From Septoria linicola (Eukaryota > Ascomycota > Dothideomycetes > Mycosphaerellales > Mycosphaerellaceae), in NCBI GenBank assembly GCA_024114885.1, contig CP099420.1:1612001-1676000 (forward strand): DNA of 64,000 nucleotides. The letters are read 5' to 3'. Position numbers and translations under genes: made by a program. Within the stretch, counting starts at the first letter, position 1. Each line of letters starts with the position of its first letter. Of the stretch, positions 41,862 to 53,310 are shown one piece after another. Below the pieces are notes generated by a model, which ran no database searches, was not told the DNA's origin, and saw nothing but the letters and a program-made list of their open reading frames with translations.

Positions 41862-41944
41862 AAGCTTACCGTGAATCGAACACGGGCTAACGCGGCTTTG
41901 TAGTTTGACCACAACACGTCGTCATACCACTAGACCCTGTGAAC
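41862..41944 (-). tRNA. tRNA-His(GTG)-like gene with intron; acceptor stem does not pair
   Basis: Reading the minus strand, a D-arm (GTC-TAGTGGTAT-GAC), an anticodon arm (ACGTG / CGCGT) with loop TTGTGG and an apparent intron of about 13 nt after position 37, and a perfect T-arm (CCGTG-TTCGATT-CACGG) are present. The anticodon would be GTG, histidine. The seven bases before the D-arm (GTTCACA) and after the T-arm (TAAGCTT) are not complementary, so as read it cannot form an acceptor stem. It is most likely a tRNA pseudogene or a copy whose end was replaced. Confidence 0.45.
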
Positions 41945-42190
41945 TGTCAGTAAGAGCTACCTCGAGATCGCATCTCGGCTGTACTCACATATCACCCGAC
42001 TGAGTCGGTGGTTGCCCATTTGATGACAAGGCGGTCCTAGTGGTTTAATATAATCGTCTCAAAAGAGCCGCCAAGCTAATCAGCGATGTCGGCGTCGGAC
42101 ATGCTGATTCACTTAGGCAGTTCAGAATTGCGGGTCATTGTATTTTATGTGTTGTGTGAAATTGACTCTGACAGTCTGTGTCGCTAACAT

Positions 42191-43971
42191 CTAATATGCC
42201 TGCCCTGCGGCGATGAGAAGCGGGCCAAAGACAGCACATGGAGCATCACTGCTAATGAGTGGCTTTGTCTCCTCGCCCGTAGGATTGCCTTCACCTCCCA
42301 GAACTCCAAGCTCGTTTCCAAAAGCACTACCAAGTTTTGGCCAAGGAATACTGCTCGCTGGATTCTTAGCAAAACCTGCCCACACGCCTTGCATGTATTT
42401 GCTCAGGGCAATTTGGTTTTGTGTAGCGTCTCCAAATTCGTTCCTGAGCGGGTACGTGCCCCATACAGACGGGATCTCGCTGGAGTGCCATGCGCCTGCG
42501 TTGGGGAACACGTTCAAGTTTGGGAAAGATCCTTCATATCTGTATCGCCAGATAGGACGACCGGACGTCTTGATAGCATCTGACAGTGTGCGCGTTGTGC
42601 AGGTGAAAAGCAGATCAGTGAGGACCTGGCTGATCAGTGCCGAGCCGGAGGTAGCCAGAGTAGGGTATAGGGACTTCATTGTTGCGTCCGAGACTCCAAA
42701 GGGCAGGCCGTTGGCGGCAAGAGTCTGATTGACATTCGAGTTACCATTGAGTCCGGCAATGTCCACAAAGACAGTCGCCTCATTGGCGTTGGATCCGATG
42801 AGAATAGGGACGTTGGCGAATTTGCCTGAAGCGAGGCTCCATAGAGACTGCTTGCCCACACTTGTGCCATCGCCAGTAACCTCGAAGAATCCAACTCCGT
42901 TGTCAGTGATGTACTTTTGCAAATCCGTAGCTGGCACCTTGCGTAGGCAGGCAAGCACAGAGCCTGGACCAGTGCATCTGAAGTTTGCGGCTACTTGACT
43001 ATAGCTTGCGGCACCGACTGCGGTAGCAGCCTGGTTCTGTGACTGCATGATGGCTGCTCGGAATGGAAGTGGACTTGGTGGGTTGGCGAGAAGCTGCTTG
43101 ATATCGTGGCCACCAGCACTTTCGCCGAACAAAGTCACACGTGCTGGGTCACCACCAAACTATGCATGTCAGCCGGATTCCGTAGCTGCAATTATGTTAT
43201 ACTGTACAGACCTGCTTGATGTTCTGTTGCACCCATTGAAGTGCCAAACGCTGATCGAGATATGCACTGTTTTGCTTGCCAAAAGGTATTTCAGGTGAGT
43301 TCGAGAACCCGAAAACTGCAGAAACATCAGTCCATGGCTATGCGGCTCATCGTCTGGTCCTTGACGTACTGTTGGCTCTGTAGTTGATGGCAACAACTAC
43401 CACATCTTCGTTGACTGCCAGTGAACTTCCGTTGTAGTATGCTAGGGATGCTGTGCCGAACTGGTTGTTTCCGCCAAACAACCAAAACATCACAGCCTTG
43501 GTGTTCGAAGGGCTGGCACCTTGCGGCGCAAACACATTGAGGTATAGGCAGTCTTCGCTCTCGGCTGGAGGAGGATTGCCAGGGTTATTGAAATACGCTC
43601 TAGTTTTCGCACCTGCAGCACCGCTCACTTGTGAAAGAGTTAGTACACTTCATGCTTGAGGATGGAAGACTGTTCCTACTGAATTGCTGCAGACAAGCGG
43701 GAGGCAGAGTCTGGGCCTGGCGAGGGGATGTCCACTTTGCTGCTGGCTCAGGTGGTGCGAATCGCAGGTCTCCAGTGGGAGGCTTCGCATAGGGTATTCC
43801 CAAGTACGCATTGGCTGGAGCCAAGCTGGGCTGGTTGCTGACTGCAGTTGCGGTCCCTACGACCACACCATTGCTGATGGTCACGGTTGGGTTCGCAGCT
43901 TGTCGTTCCTCAACTGGAGCACCAGAGACTGCTGTCAGCAGACCGACAAGAGAAATGTAAGAGAGATGCAT
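42191..43971 (-). CDS. Secreted type-B carboxylesterase/lipase
   Basis: Four exons, 43971-43680, 43627-43370, 43315-43212 and 43159-42191. Introns of 52, 54 and 52 nt all agree in phase; 540 aa. The signal peptide is MHLSYISLVGLLTAVSGAPV. COesterase marks are YLGIPYAKPPTGDLRF, SEDCLYLNVFAPQG, WLFGGNNQFGTAS (oxyanion region), NQNIKQ-type DQRLALQWVQQNIKQFGGDP, the nucleophile elbow TLFGESAGGHD, SNANEATVFVD (acid region) and AWHSSEIPSVWGTYPL (catalytic His). It would be exported and hydrolyse carboxylic esters. A TATA-like tatatc lies about 65 bp upstream. Confidence 0.93.
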
Positions 43972-44889
43972 GGTGGCAATAAGCAAACGCGCGAGCAAGC
44001 TGGACCTTGTGCAACACAGGTGGGCGATACTGTAGCTTGATATATGTGCGGTGGTAGACAGTGTAGCCTCCCGCACTGTTACTAGTGCTGAACTCCCATG
44101 ATCGTGCCTTGGGGTTGAGCTGCAATAAGCCAAGTACAATAGCACACGAGAATAGTGTGGGTGCTGCCCTACCGACCCGGTCTGCACCTCGCCAATCTCA
44201 GGCGTCCTGTCCGGGGTACATTAGTTCACATGCAAATTTGAGATGTTACACGTTCCACGTTCGTGATCCTTTCAGCGGACCGCACAGTCTCGCTAGCTGA
44301 CTGCGTAAGGGCGCGACTGATATTGAATCCCTGCTGTCAAGCACTCACGGTGTCGTTGAATGGCAGCCGAGAGTCGCATTCTTGCACAACTTCAAAAATG
44401 GCCAGGTGCAGATCGCCGAGGATGCTTTGCACCAGACTTTGCGCCACCTCTGCAAGTACCACGGCATGGAGGATTCCGACATAGTCTGGAGTCGCGAGTA
44501 GGTTACGAGCCTGCGAGGTGGACCAGTCCGCGGCCCTTAAACATGTGGTCTTTGCATCGTACGGCCGAACACATGAATTGCAAACAGTTTCTCATGCACA
44601 GCGTCTTTGGTAGGGTCTGCCGGTTCATCCTAGTAGCGTGAGGGAGCAGTCCGATGTCAGAACGACCGTCCATCTTATGGTTGAGTGCATTTTCTGTACT
44701 GCACACGCATGTCTCCCAGATTGTTGCTGGGTCGCTGCAGTCTCAAGATGGACTAACATATGTGTAGAGATGGATGAAGTCGAAGTAAGGAATCGAAAGA
44801 ATGTGTCTCCACACGTCTGTGCTTCGCGTCACCTCTATCTCTCTCCCAAACGTGTTCTGTTCCTTTCCTGATCAACAACACATTTCACC
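43972..44889. other. Intergenic: divergent promoter region
   Basis: The gap lies between the esterase start (minus) and PBN1 (plus). Open frames of 60-90 codons overlap without motifs. I see no RNA gene. Confidence 0.35.
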
Positions 44890-46552
44890 ATGAGGCAAAG
44901 AATCACGTACATACTGCCTGAAGGCACTGGCGTTGATCCTGCTGATATCAATACGGGCAAAGACCACCTCACCTTCGCGAAAGCCAATAATGCCGCAGTT
45001 GAAAGGCGTATCACGCTTGGCCTCATCGAGTTACCCCATCTGGTAAGCCTGGCCTGTGTCACGACTACATAATCGATGTTCACAGCGAGTTTAGATACAG
45101 GCAATCTTACAAGACTTCCACGAGCTACACATCAGAATCGTGTCTCCAAGGAATCAGGCGACGTTTTCGCCAGCTGTATCGACCCTGCCGCCCGGCCTTC
45201 ATGCATTTTTTACACCACCCACGAGAGAAGGCACACTCGAGAACAATTTCTGCTTCGAGCTTGCATTGTTGCTTGGCGTCAATATCGAGACTCTCATCTG
45301 TAGCTCGGAGCCAGGTAGCTTTCCAAGACTGCCCGTCTTATCAGAACGATTTTCAAGCTCTTCAACATATCAATACTACCACGGCGTCGATGATCTTGCT
45401 ATCATCTCGAAGCGTATCGCAGAAGAGCATTGTCCCGGACTGCATGTAGCCTCAACCAGTGGTCAGCTGTGCAAAATCCTTGCCGATGCGGGCGACGCAG
45501 CATATGTGGACTACGACTTCGATGTGATCAATCATGCTGTCACAATCTCAATACTCTCTGCGCCATCTGATTATGTGGAGCAGGGAGTCGAGTCAGGCAA
45601 GGCTCACAAACTGCAACCAGATGACCGGCTTGAAGTCGGCGTACTGTCGCCTGAGAATGCAGATGAGCCTGAAGAGCTAAAGATGGGTGGCTACTTGACG
45701 GTAGTCGGCGAAGACGAGAAGCCAAGTGCAACACTGTTTTCATTTCCCGCACGCCATCATCCTTTGCCAAAAGGTGATCTCACAACATATACTACTGGTT
45801 TTCGGAAGCCAAGCGGATTGCATCCGAAGCTCGACATCACCTTTCCGGCCAAAGATCTCAAGCCACCCAAGCCTGAGAGCTGTGCCCTTCATGCCTATTG
45901 GACCACCCCATCAACACTATTCTTGGATCGCTATCAGCTTGACGATGAACTGTTTCTCGCTTCGCAAAACCTCAAAGCACTTCGCGCATTAAGCGGCGAG
46001 GAAGATCTGGAAGCTCCACATTGGGCAGTAGATCAGTGGGGCTTTGCTGCGCTGATCGAATTGGCCGCTCCTGCAGCCAACGATCGTCTGAAGGATACGT
46101 GGACTGTGACCGTACCTACACACTTACGATACCTCAATGCATCGGCCTCGGCTACTGGACATACACACATCGATGTGGCATGGCCGATAGTCTTCTGGGC
46201 CTGCGAGGCTGAGGAAGGATTGAAGATGAGCACTAATCCCTTCGACAGAGTCAATCTCGGCTATGATGGCCTATTTGGTCCGAAGACCATGTTCTACCAC
46301 GTTCCTGCTAGTGTCGACCGGGAAAGACTAGTGGAACAATTGCGCGTGCCCGTCCTTGATCCATCACAGGCCGCTTGGATTCCTTTTGGAACACTCATCG
46401 CCGTCTTGGTAGGCTTTGGTTGGGTGTGTTGGAAGCTCTTCGGGGGCAAACAGGCCCCGGTCGTCCACAGTAATGGAGCCGGAGATGTAACGAGAGAATC
46501 AGAGACAACAAAAGCCACGTCCACTGGGAGCGATGTCAAGACGACCACGTAA
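44890..46552 (+). CDS. PBN1: GPI mannosyltransferase I stabilising subunit Pbn1 (PIG-X)
   Basis: Two exons, 44890-45042 and 45095-46552, with a 52-nt intron in phase; 536 aa. The start context is caccATGAGG. Pbn1 partners with Gpi14 in the ER to add the first mannose to GPI anchors. Marks are the N-terminal MRQRITYILPEGTGVDP, the lumenal PIG-X domain with CALHAYWTTPSTLFLDRYQL, WAVDQWGFAALIEL and LRYL...HIDVAWPIVFWAC, and one C-terminal membrane helix (IPFGTLIAVLVGFGWVCW) with a short cytosolic tail. This is the usual order for filamentous fungi. Confidence 0.93.
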
Positions 46553-46789
46553 TGATTGGACCTGTTCAGTGCCAGGCTGCGGCGTGGAGGCACGTCTTTC
46601 AAGCGAGAACGGCCGGACAAACTCGGTGGCCAAGCATAGAGCATTTAGGCAGGCTCTACGTCCAGTCCAACACAGATGTGCTGTCCTGAGCTCGACATCT
46701 GCCTCTCTCCTCTTTGTACATGTGGACACATCGAGAGAACACCGCTGACTCGGTCACTTGCTGAACGAAAACGCTTGGCGATGTAACAC

Positions 46790-47374
46790 ATGCGGCTTGC
46801 GTGCATTGCAACTGCTGTTTTAGAGCTGGAGCTTGATGTATGCTTCTCACGCATTCCATGTCTGACTCTGCAGCACGCGATGATCCTCTGCCACGATATA
46901 GAAGCATTACATCTCTATCAAGACAACCCAATGCAATCCCAGGGTCAGCCACGCTCGAGGAAAAAGCGACAGGCAACAGTTGATCTTCTGGAGCAAAGAA
47001 CCCGCTCTATCGCCGATGCAGTCAACGAGCGCGACTTCCTACTTGACTTCCGTGTATGGAGCAATGTGGTCACAGGACCGTTGGTATACAGCACGATGTC
47101 TGGGCAGGAATTTGACCTTCCCAACCTTCTAGTCTTCCTCAAAGAAGTCACAGAGACAGCGCCAGCGTATCACTTCGAATTCTTGGGCTTGACAACCAGA
47201 ATCAACAGCACATTGGATCGAGCCGAAGTCTCCGTTCGTGCAAAATTGCTCGGCGATCGACCTGGAGTTGTCAAGAAGGGCATGTTCGTGGTGGAATATC
47301 ATCTGCTTGAAGGCGAGTGGAAGTGTGTCAAGCAAACCAGTTTCGCCGCAGGTGAGCTGCTCGGATGGGAGTAG
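46790..47374 (+). CDS. Small unrecognised protein, possibly NTF2-like
   Basis: Single open exon of 194 codons from 46790. In-frame ATGs at 46880 and 46931 are alternatives, and the last gives 147 aa starting MQSQGQPRSRKKRQATVD, which better fits a compact domain. The region from ATVDLLEQRTRSIADAVNERDF through HFEFLGLTTRINS, RAEVSVRAKLLGD, FVVEYHLLEGEWKCVKQ alternates one helix block and four strands, as in NTF2/SnoaL-like folds. No catalytic motif is clear. It is probably cytosolic. The function is unknown. Confidence 0.62.
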   Translation: MRLACIATAVLELELDVCFSRIPCLTLQHAMILCHDIEALHLYQDNPMQSQGQPRSRKKRQATVDLLEQRTRSIADAVNERDFLLDFRVWSNVVTGPLVYSTMSGQEFDLPNLLVFLKEVTETAPAYHFEFLGLTTRINSTLDRAEVSVRAKLLGDRPGVVKKGMFVVEYHLLEGEWKCVKQTSFAAGELLGWE

Positions 47375-47678
47375 TTGATCGAACTGCAAATCCTCTTGTG
47401 GAAACTCACATACTCGGCGTCAGGCCTTCAGGCATATCGGTCGACTTTCCTTCCCGCACCTCGTCTCGAGCACTTCCACAAGCTTCAGCTCCGCAGCACT
47501 TGAACCTCTACCATGACATCCTCCCTCTGTACCCCTCGCCCGAGATCGCAAAGTATGATAACATGGCGTCAAATTGTACAATTTAGGTAGGAGAGCAGCT
47601 CATTTCGTAGTTTTATTTGTTCTACAACCCCTTCGCTTGAGCAGCTGACAGAATACCACCATTTATAACAACAGCAGA
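47375..47678. other. Intergenic
   Basis: This tandem-gene spacer has nothing supported; a ttataaca motif lies about 18 bp before the next ATG. Confidence 0.25.
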
Positions 47679-48741
47679 ATGCCTCCAACGACGAACGGCC
47701 AGCCTCCAGCTGTCAAGAATGTTGGATACATTGGCTTGGGCAATGCCGGCTTTAGCATGGCTTCAAATCTGCCCAAAGCAGGATACCGTGTGGTGGTGCA
47801 CGATGTGAACGAAGCACAAGTCCAGAAAGCAGTTTCCGAATGGCCAAACACAACTGCAGCAAATGGCAAGGCAGAAGCCTTTTCAGACTGCGAGATCATT
47901 GTCACAATGCTTCCGCAAGGCAAAGTTGTGCGAGAAGTACTACTCGGAAAAGACAACTTTGCTCGCGCATTGAAGCCAGGTATGTCTAGTACTGAATCGA
48001 CCACACTCTCAATCAGCCTAACACGAGAATGTAGGAACGATCATCATTGACACCTCGTCCTCCTCTCCCTTCGACACAATCGCTCTGGGAAAAGAGCTCG
48101 CCGAACACCAGCTCGAACTCGTCGACTCGCCCATCACACAAACATACATGCACGCCACGGACGCAGGCGAGTCAACCCTCATCGTAGGCGCAGATTCGCG
48201 AGCAGTCTTCGAAAAAGCAGAACCAGTCATCCGCACTATGGCAGGCTATGTCTTCTACATGGGCAAGCTGGGCAATGGCCACGCGATGAAGACGCTGAAC
48301 AACTACATCATGGCGTCGTCGATATGTGCTTTAAGCGACAGTCTTGTGACAGGACAGAAGTACGGTCTGGATCCGAAACAGATGATTGATGTTTTGAATG
48401 TGGGGACTGGCGTGTGCTTCCCTACGTTGGATACGTTTAGACGTGATGGCTTGACGAAAAGGTATAACAGTGGATTCGGGCTGGGGCTTTTGGTCAAGGA
48501 TCTTGGGATCACGGAAGAGTTCATGCAGCATAATGGATTTGAGACGGAACTACCAGCATTGACGAAGAGATATCTAGGAGATGCGCTGAAGGAGGTTGAG
48601 CCTACGGCTGATCATACGAAAGCGCTGGTGGGGTGGGAGAAGAGGAGTGGAGTGACGCTGAATAAGTCGGAGACGGAAGATATTCCTGAGAGGGACTTTG
48701 AGCATCGATTGCAGGGATTGAATAGGCCTAAGCATATATGA
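47679..48741 (+). CDS. Beta-hydroxyacid dehydrogenase (3-hydroxyisobutyrate dehydrogenase-like)
   Basis: Two exons, 47679-47979 and 48035-48741; the 55-nt intron (GTATGT...TGTAG) joins in phase; 335 aa. The NAD(P)-binding motif is GYIGLGNAGFSMASNL. The substrate-site strand is IIIDTSSSSP, the second helix region is LVDSPITQTYMHAT, and the catalytic lysine lies in KLGNGHAMKTLNNYIMA (G-x-G-x3-K-x2-N type). The C-terminal helical domain with GFGLGLLVKDLGI is typical. The enzyme oxidises a beta-hydroxyacid; the exact acid is unknown. The glycine-rich loop has Asn-Ala-Gly where Met-Gly is more usual. Confidence 0.88.
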
Positions 48742-49060
48742 CGGGCGGCGTTGGAGAAGTTGCTGCTGCTCGGTCGTTCCGTTTCCTCCACACAGCCCAC
48801 CAAAGTTCGATCACCTCTGAATGTCTGGGTGATAGACGTTTGTTCGCGCGCAGGTGAGAAGAGATGTGCACAGTTCCATTCACTACTTCACAATCGTTCT
48901 AGATGATCCAACAGAGCACTATACGCATGCATCAATACACTTTATCCACCTTGCCGGTCTGCTGTACCCACGAGGGCCTGGCTTCGCACAGAGCGAAACG
49001 ACTTTCGTCAGAAGGTCAATGCTGGAAAGTGCACAAGGTTTGCAATAGCCTCCGCCACCT
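48742..49060. other. Intergenic: convergent 3' region
   Basis: Nothing supported is seen between the dehydrogenase end and the membrane-protein locus. Confidence 0.25.
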
Positions 49061-49875
49061 TTAGTCCTTGATCAATTTGATAGCCGCCAACGGAATGCAG
49101 AGCAGGGAGAGGAACAACAGTAGCCAAAATCCAAAAACCGCCCACGACGATAGCCAAACAAGTCCTTCTAACAAGATATAAGGTGCTTTTGGCACCTCTT
49201 GAAACTGCTTCCTGCGTTGCTCAGTAAAGGCATCCAACAGGAATCGAGATAGAATCCATATCGCCCAAAAGAACAGGACAGCCGGGTGCAAGATACGGCG
49301 ACGAGTTGGCGGTTGACCCAGGACTTTCCGGCCGAGCTTTTCTATTGCCGCGAATACGAGATGGATGAGGCTGACATCGCACAGGGCGACAATGAGCACT
49401 GCGGTCGACACAATGAGCACATTGATGATGACGGAGTCGCCAAAGGGACTCTCCAGGTCGGACAAGTCGGGTGCATCAATCACGGTGGCGTTCGGGGTCG
49501 AGCTGTTTCCAGGCATAGCTTCTGAAACCATTCCGCATGCTGTCATGTTGGCTCCAATTCCGTTGCAAACCCTGTAGAACAGGCTTGACGCCTGGCCCAT
49601 GATCGCAAACATCTTCGTGTCGCCGATTCTGCGGTTTTGCACACGAGATCTGCAAGGTGCCTTCGCAAGGTATGGTCAGAGTGTGTTTTGTCAGTGCCGC
49701 CAAAATAGTCGAACTGGGCGAAATGTTCGTTCGCGTCGGTAGGGAGAAGCTGTGAAGGACATGTTGCAGCCACGACTTGGCCAGCAGGCTGTTTCTGATT
49801 GTTCTGCGGTGATGACAAAGACTCAGGCCGCGTGCGGTAATCTAGTCCACCTTCAATGCTCATTGTTCGAGTCAT
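49061..49875 (-). pseudogene. Multi-pass membrane protein paralogue B, frame apparently shifted
   Basis: The clean part is 49612-49061 (183 codons from an internal ATG): SSLFYRVCNGIGANMTACG, then hydrophobic segments (VIINVLIVSTAVLIVALC, LHPAVLFFWAIWILSRF, WLSSWAVFGFWLLLFLSLL) and the end AAIKLIKD. Upstream, an ATG at 49875 opens a frame with a plausible N-terminus (LLPTDANEHFAQFDYFG). Continuation appears to move to a second frame (KHTLTIPCEGTLQISC) and then to the frame of the membrane part. Both shifts fall at AAAA runs, where dropping one A restores a continuous reading. An intron ending at TTGCAG, just upstream of the second shift, is an alternative. The shorter form could be a functional protein. 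Confidence 0.45.
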
Positions 49876-49913
49876 CCCAATTTCATCGGCATCACATCAA
49901 AGAAGTCCTGCCA

Positions 49914-50640
49914 CTAGTCCAGAACCAGCTTGAGTAGCATCAATGCCAGACCCACCATCAACGACACTCCAATCTCAGCCTGCACGATCAGTCGCGCACT
50001 GCGAGCCGCCACCTGAGGCAGACCAGCAGATGCCCAACTTGCATCAGGAATCATGAACCAGACCAGTGTGATGATCAGATGCTGGACGACGGCGCATGTA
50101 GCTGCCGAGACAACTTTTTGACCTTTGGCTGAGTCACAGGTGGTTCTGGAATGTCGAGCAGCTTGTGCGCCTTTGTCTTAGCGAGCTCGATGGTGGAAAG
50201 CACAAGGAAAGCAAGTGCAGCAGTACCGCCAAAGACAGCGAAAATGGTCATCCATATTGACATCAGCTTCTCATCGAGTGTTTGATCCGGTCGTGGGAGT
50301 AGTGAGAGGTCGAAGTCTTTGAGTGAGCTGAAGTTGTGGTAGCCATAATTGAGGTCGACGCTCGAAATGTTGTAGACGGCGCCATCGGGACCAATGGTCA
50401 GGCGTGAGACGTTTCCTTGAGATGGTTAGCTCTTGTCGGAAAGATGTACATGGGCTTCTTACCTCTAACCATGTCGCCGCCTGGATGGCTCCTGACTTTC
50501 TTGGAATGTTTCTGAAGCTGCGCAGGTGCGAGATGTCTGAGAAGATCTGTAGTGGACACAAGTCGAAACAAGTCATGCAGCCAACGCACCCACTGCGTTT
50601 GCTTCACTTCTGTCCACGCGATTGCTGATTTAGTACAAGT
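49914..50640 (-). pseudogene. Multi-pass membrane protein paralogue A, frameshifted
   Basis: Exon from about 50640 to 50463 (EVKQTQWVRWLHDLFRLV, STTDLLRHLAPAQLQKH), a 47-nt intron at 50416-50462, then exon 50415-49914: GNVSRLTIGPDGAVYNISS, DQTLDEKLMSIWMTIFAVFG, LAFLVLSTIELAKTKAHKLL. At the A5 run 50115-50119 the frame runs into a stop at about 50077. The +1 frame continues as a convincing protein (VVSAATCAVVQHLIITLVW, QVAARSARLIVQAEIGVSL, LALMLLKLVLD) to TAG at 49914-49916. A further upstream exon with a membrane helix (IAWLCICILWFGLMLNEM, about 50690-50750) probably belongs to it, but I could not join it in phase. Topology parallels the neighbour at 49061-49875. Confidence 0.5.
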
Positions 50641-50799
50641 CAGTGGCTACGATGCATCATGCACTAGACTCAACCCACATGTAGCTACATTTCATTGAGC
50701 ATCAATCCGAACCACAAGATACAGATACAGAGCCACGCGATTTGAATATACCCGCCTCGGCATGCACTTGCCTGCCACACTTCCACATATCCAAGCTGG

Positions 50800-51647
50800 C
50801 TCTACATCCCACATGTCCTACGCTGCTCTGATCTGGCAATGGAGCTGGCCTTCGTCTTACATTATGATTCTATAAGAGACCAGCATACCCGGTTCGCTTG
50901 TCCTAGGCATGTGCTACTGAGAGCTTTCTCACCAATGCGAGGGAAAACATCCTGTATGCCAACGCAAGTTCTCCTGCTGGCCGGCCGGCCATCCTGTATC
51001 GACTCGGCTCTTGCTCTGCTGGGCCCTAGAATCCTTTAAGGTCGCGTCGAGGACGAGTCTCGGAACCAGACTGTGGTTGCGGCACTCGCAATATCCTTGC
51101 ATCTGGCAGCACTCCGCCTGCACAATCTGAAGAGTCCATGAAGCGATGCCCTCAAAGCCATCTCAGATTCCGGGTTTGCAGTAATCGCCGACTTGTCGAG
51201 CCATGGCTATGATCGTGCCGCACAAATTGCAGAGACGTCCACCTTCTGGAGCCCGTGTGCGACCATTCTCCGAGCAGTATCAGCAGTATATTTGTGCACT
51301 CCTACACTGAAGACGTCGATCCAACCTTGATGAGAAAAGCTGCAAGCTCGTGACAACCGCAATTGCCGTCACATGGAAATCAGCAGGGCACGGAATGGCA
51401 GCCGTGCCAATGAAACACGACGTGCCAGCAGGGACCTGATGACCTCGGTCCTGAGATGTCAGAACCCGTAGGTTAAGCACGGCAGAGACTACGATCACTC
51501 ATATGAAGACTGACCTAGGCTGTCTGACTTGAACCGCGCGTGTCGTAGAACTACAGCATAGACGACTGGTTTCCTTTAGCTTCACTTACACTCTGCATCT
51601 CCATCTCACGCTTCAGAAACACGGACACAGCACTCACACCCTAGACC
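50800..51647. other. Intergenic: upstream of nitronate monooxygenase
   Basis: This is the divergent spacer. No motif-bearing frame or RNA gene is visible. Confidence 0.3.
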
Positions 51648-52804
51648 ATGCCTTTCAATACAGCGCTCACCCGCAAGCTCGGGATCAGAGGTGCGACTGA
51701 CCTGGCTTGTTGACTTGCATGTCTGATTTCCATGCTGACCTTTTGCAGTTCCCGTCGTCCAGGGCGGTATGCAATGGGTTGGCTACGCTGAGCTCGCATC
51801 GGCCGTCTCCAACGCAGGCGGCCTCGGCATTATCACAGCCCTCACACAACCCACACCCGACGACCTGCGCAAAGAGATCCAACGATGCAAGAAGATGACC
51901 GACAAGCCGTTCGGTGTCAACTTGACTCTGCTCCCCTCGATCAACCCACCCGACTACCCGGCCTACGCCCAAGCCATCCTCGACGAGGGCATCCGAATTG
52001 TGGAAACGGCAGGAAACTCACCAGGTCCGATCATCAAGCAGCTGAAGGAGGCCGACCCGCCTTGTGTCATCCTCCACAAGTGCACGACCATTCGTCATGC
52101 TTTGAGCGCCGTGAAGTTAGGTGTGGACTTCTTATCCATCGACGGTTTTGAGTGCGCAGGACACGTTGGCGAGACGGACATCACGAACTTGATCCTACTC
52201 AACCGCGCGCGTCAAGTCATGCCTATTCCCTTCATCGCATCAGGAGGATTCGCCGATGGTCAAGGACTTGCCGCTGCGATCAATCTGGGAGCCTCGGGCA
52301 TCAACATGGGCACAAGGTTCATGTGCACCCTGGAAGCGCCAATTCACCACAATATCAAGGAGAGCATTGTCAAAGCACAAGAGACGGATACACAATTGGT
52401 ACTGAGGAAGTGGAAGAACACATCCAGGTTGTTCAAGAATAAGGTCAGCACCCAAGCGTATACGATCGAGAACGATCCCAACACCAAAGAGTTCGCGGCT
52501 GTTGGCCCATATGTAAGCGGTCAGCGAGGGCGACAGGTCTTTCAGAACGGTGACCCAGACTTTGGCGTAAGTTTTAGCGCGATCCTCAATTGCGGCATTG
52601 CAAGCTAACCATGGAACACAGGTCTGGACCGCTGGTCAGGTCATTGGGCTTATTCACGACATCCCGTCTTGTGAGACTCTCGTCTCAAGAATAGAGGCAG
52701 AGGCGATTGAGAGCCTGCAAAAGGCATCAAGCTTGATTGTCGACAAGCAGCCACCTGCAGACATTCGTGGCAAGCCAGCGAGCGAAATCCAGGCCAAGCT
52801 ATAA
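51648..52804 (+). CDS. Nitronate monooxygenase (2-nitropropane dioxygenase type)
   Basis: Three exons, 51648-51690, 51749-52566 and 52622-52804; introns of 58 and 55 nt agree in phase; 347 aa. The first exon is only 14 codons. The start context is accATGCCT. It is an FMN enzyme that oxidises toxic alkyl nitronates such as propionate-3-nitronate. TIM-barrel marks are VVQGGMQWVGYAELASAVSN, GGLGIITAL, PFGVNLTLLPS, HKCTTIRHALSAVKLGVD, IDGFECAGHVGETD (catalytic His), IASGGFADGQGLAAAINLGA and GINMGTRFMCTLEAP (flavin phosphate site). It is probably cytosolic or mitochondrial, with no clear signal. Confidence 0.94.
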
Positions 52805-53232
52805 ATGCAGATCATGAAATTAATGAAGCAATTCACCTGACACGCTCTAAAGGAAACTTTCGTGTCGCCTTACCTTGTACAGTGTGAGTATTGCTGAAGT
52901 CTCAATCCGGATGCGATGCAAATGGCCTACAAAGCTTCTCCCGAGTGGCAGAGAGCTGGCTGAACCGCCAAAGCATAACTTTCCGGCGAGAGTTTCATGA
53001 GCAGAACCGTGGTTCGGCATGCCGACGCCGACTGCTCTCCGGGCTATGCCGAATGGGTATCTGTGATTTGCGCTGACTGTGGTCACTGATGAGCCGAGTC
53101 TAATGCTCTCATTCGTCGAGGACGAACAAGCGCACTGGTAGAAGAAATTCCACCAACAATGCACGCTATTCGAGAATACTTGCGGTCCACAGTATCCGGA
53201 ATTCATGGACCGCTTTTTCACGAAGGCCGTAA
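52805..53232. other. Intergenic
   Basis: This tandem-gene spacer holds no feature apart from the TATA box that follows. Confidence 0.25.
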
Positions 53233-53238
53233 TATAAG
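53233..53238 (+). promoter_or_regulatory. TATA box of the Ser/Thr/His-rich protein gene
   Basis: tataag lies 78 bp upstream of the ATG at 53311. Confidence 0.4.
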
Positions 53239-53310
53239 GATACATTGTGCAAGATCCAGGCCTTTCGCCTTCCCTCTCTCAACTTTCCGCCAGCAATTTC
53301 ACAGCCCAAG

